This document shows, piece by piece, positions 5,298 through 5,299 of a DNA stretch of 5,299 nucleotides. Both the position numbers and the translations under genes were made by a program. The notes beneath the pieces are model-generated. The model made no database searches and was not told the DNA's origin. It saw nothing but the letters and a program-made list of their open reading frames with translations. Within the stretch, counting starts at the first letter, position 1. Every line of letters starts with the position of its first letter. Origin of the DNA: Clostridiales bacterium (GTDB lineage Bacteria; Bacillota; Clostridia; Oscillospirales; Oscillospiraceae); the NCBI GenBank assembly GCA_004556205.1, contig SFIL01000058.1, positions 1-5,299 on the forward strand. The letters run 5' to 3'.

Positions 5298-5299
5298 TT

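Larger units (their letters stand above)
4931..5299. other. Non-coding, palindrome-rich intergenic region
   Basis: No believable gene is seen upstream of the amidase promoter. Open frames on both strands here overlap each other, translate repeat sequence and lack homology I recognise. The space is filled by hairpins and dispersed-type repeats described separately: 4988-5009, 5053-5178, 5198-5254 and 5256-5297. The stretch probably continues past the right edge. Confidence 0.7.

Overview
The window looks like a chromosomal segment of a Gram-positive anaerobe of the class Clostridia, probably an uncultured relative of the Oscillospiraceae/Ruminococcaceae. This is inferred from strong purine-rich ribosome binding sites, housekeeping-type promoters, a CwlD-type amidase next to radA, a two-component protein family typical of Clostridia, and intergenic palindromic repeats of a kind common in that group. 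The sequence does not fix the genus.

Left part (1-1740). Bases 1-84 lie downstream of the first gene; I recognise nothing in them. A minus-strand gene (85-1035) encodes a hybrid protein: the first ~48 residues of an OmpR-type response regulator joined in frame to the cytoplasmic part of a sensor histidine kinase. The join lies just before the phospho-accepting aspartate would occur, and the kinase's membrane anchor is missing. This looks like an internal deletion in a regulator-kinase operon. Divergent from it is a plus-strand gene (1136-1702) for a six-helix DUF308/HdeD-like membrane protein. The two genes share a compact bidirectional promoter whose -10 elements overlap in one palindrome (ATTATAAT, 1076-1083). 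A hairpin at 1707-1738 sits between the ends of the convergent genes on either side.

Middle part (1747-4930). Three minus-strand genes form an apparent operon, transcribed right to left from a strong promoter (TTGACA-16-TACAAT, 4903-4930): a CwlD-like N-acetylmuramoyl-L-alanine amidase (4142-4849), the DNA repair ATPase RadA (2797-4152, overlapping the amidase by 11 bases), and an ATP-grasp protein of the sugar-transfer-associated type (1747-2772). The first and last may both concern the cell envelope; RadA is a recombination helicase, so the grouping may reflect genome order rather than a shared pathway.

Right part (4931-5299). No believable gene lies here. The stretch is dense in palindromes: a GC-rich hairpin (4988-5009), a composite repeat built on TGTCATTGCGAG...GGCAATCTT (5053-5178), and two long back-to-back hairpins (5198-5254 and 5256-5297) that reach the window edge. 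Open frames here are by-products of the repeats.

I see no complete new defence or mobile system. The most interesting items are the regulator-kinase fusion, the symmetric divergent promoter and the uncharacterised paired hairpins at the right edge.
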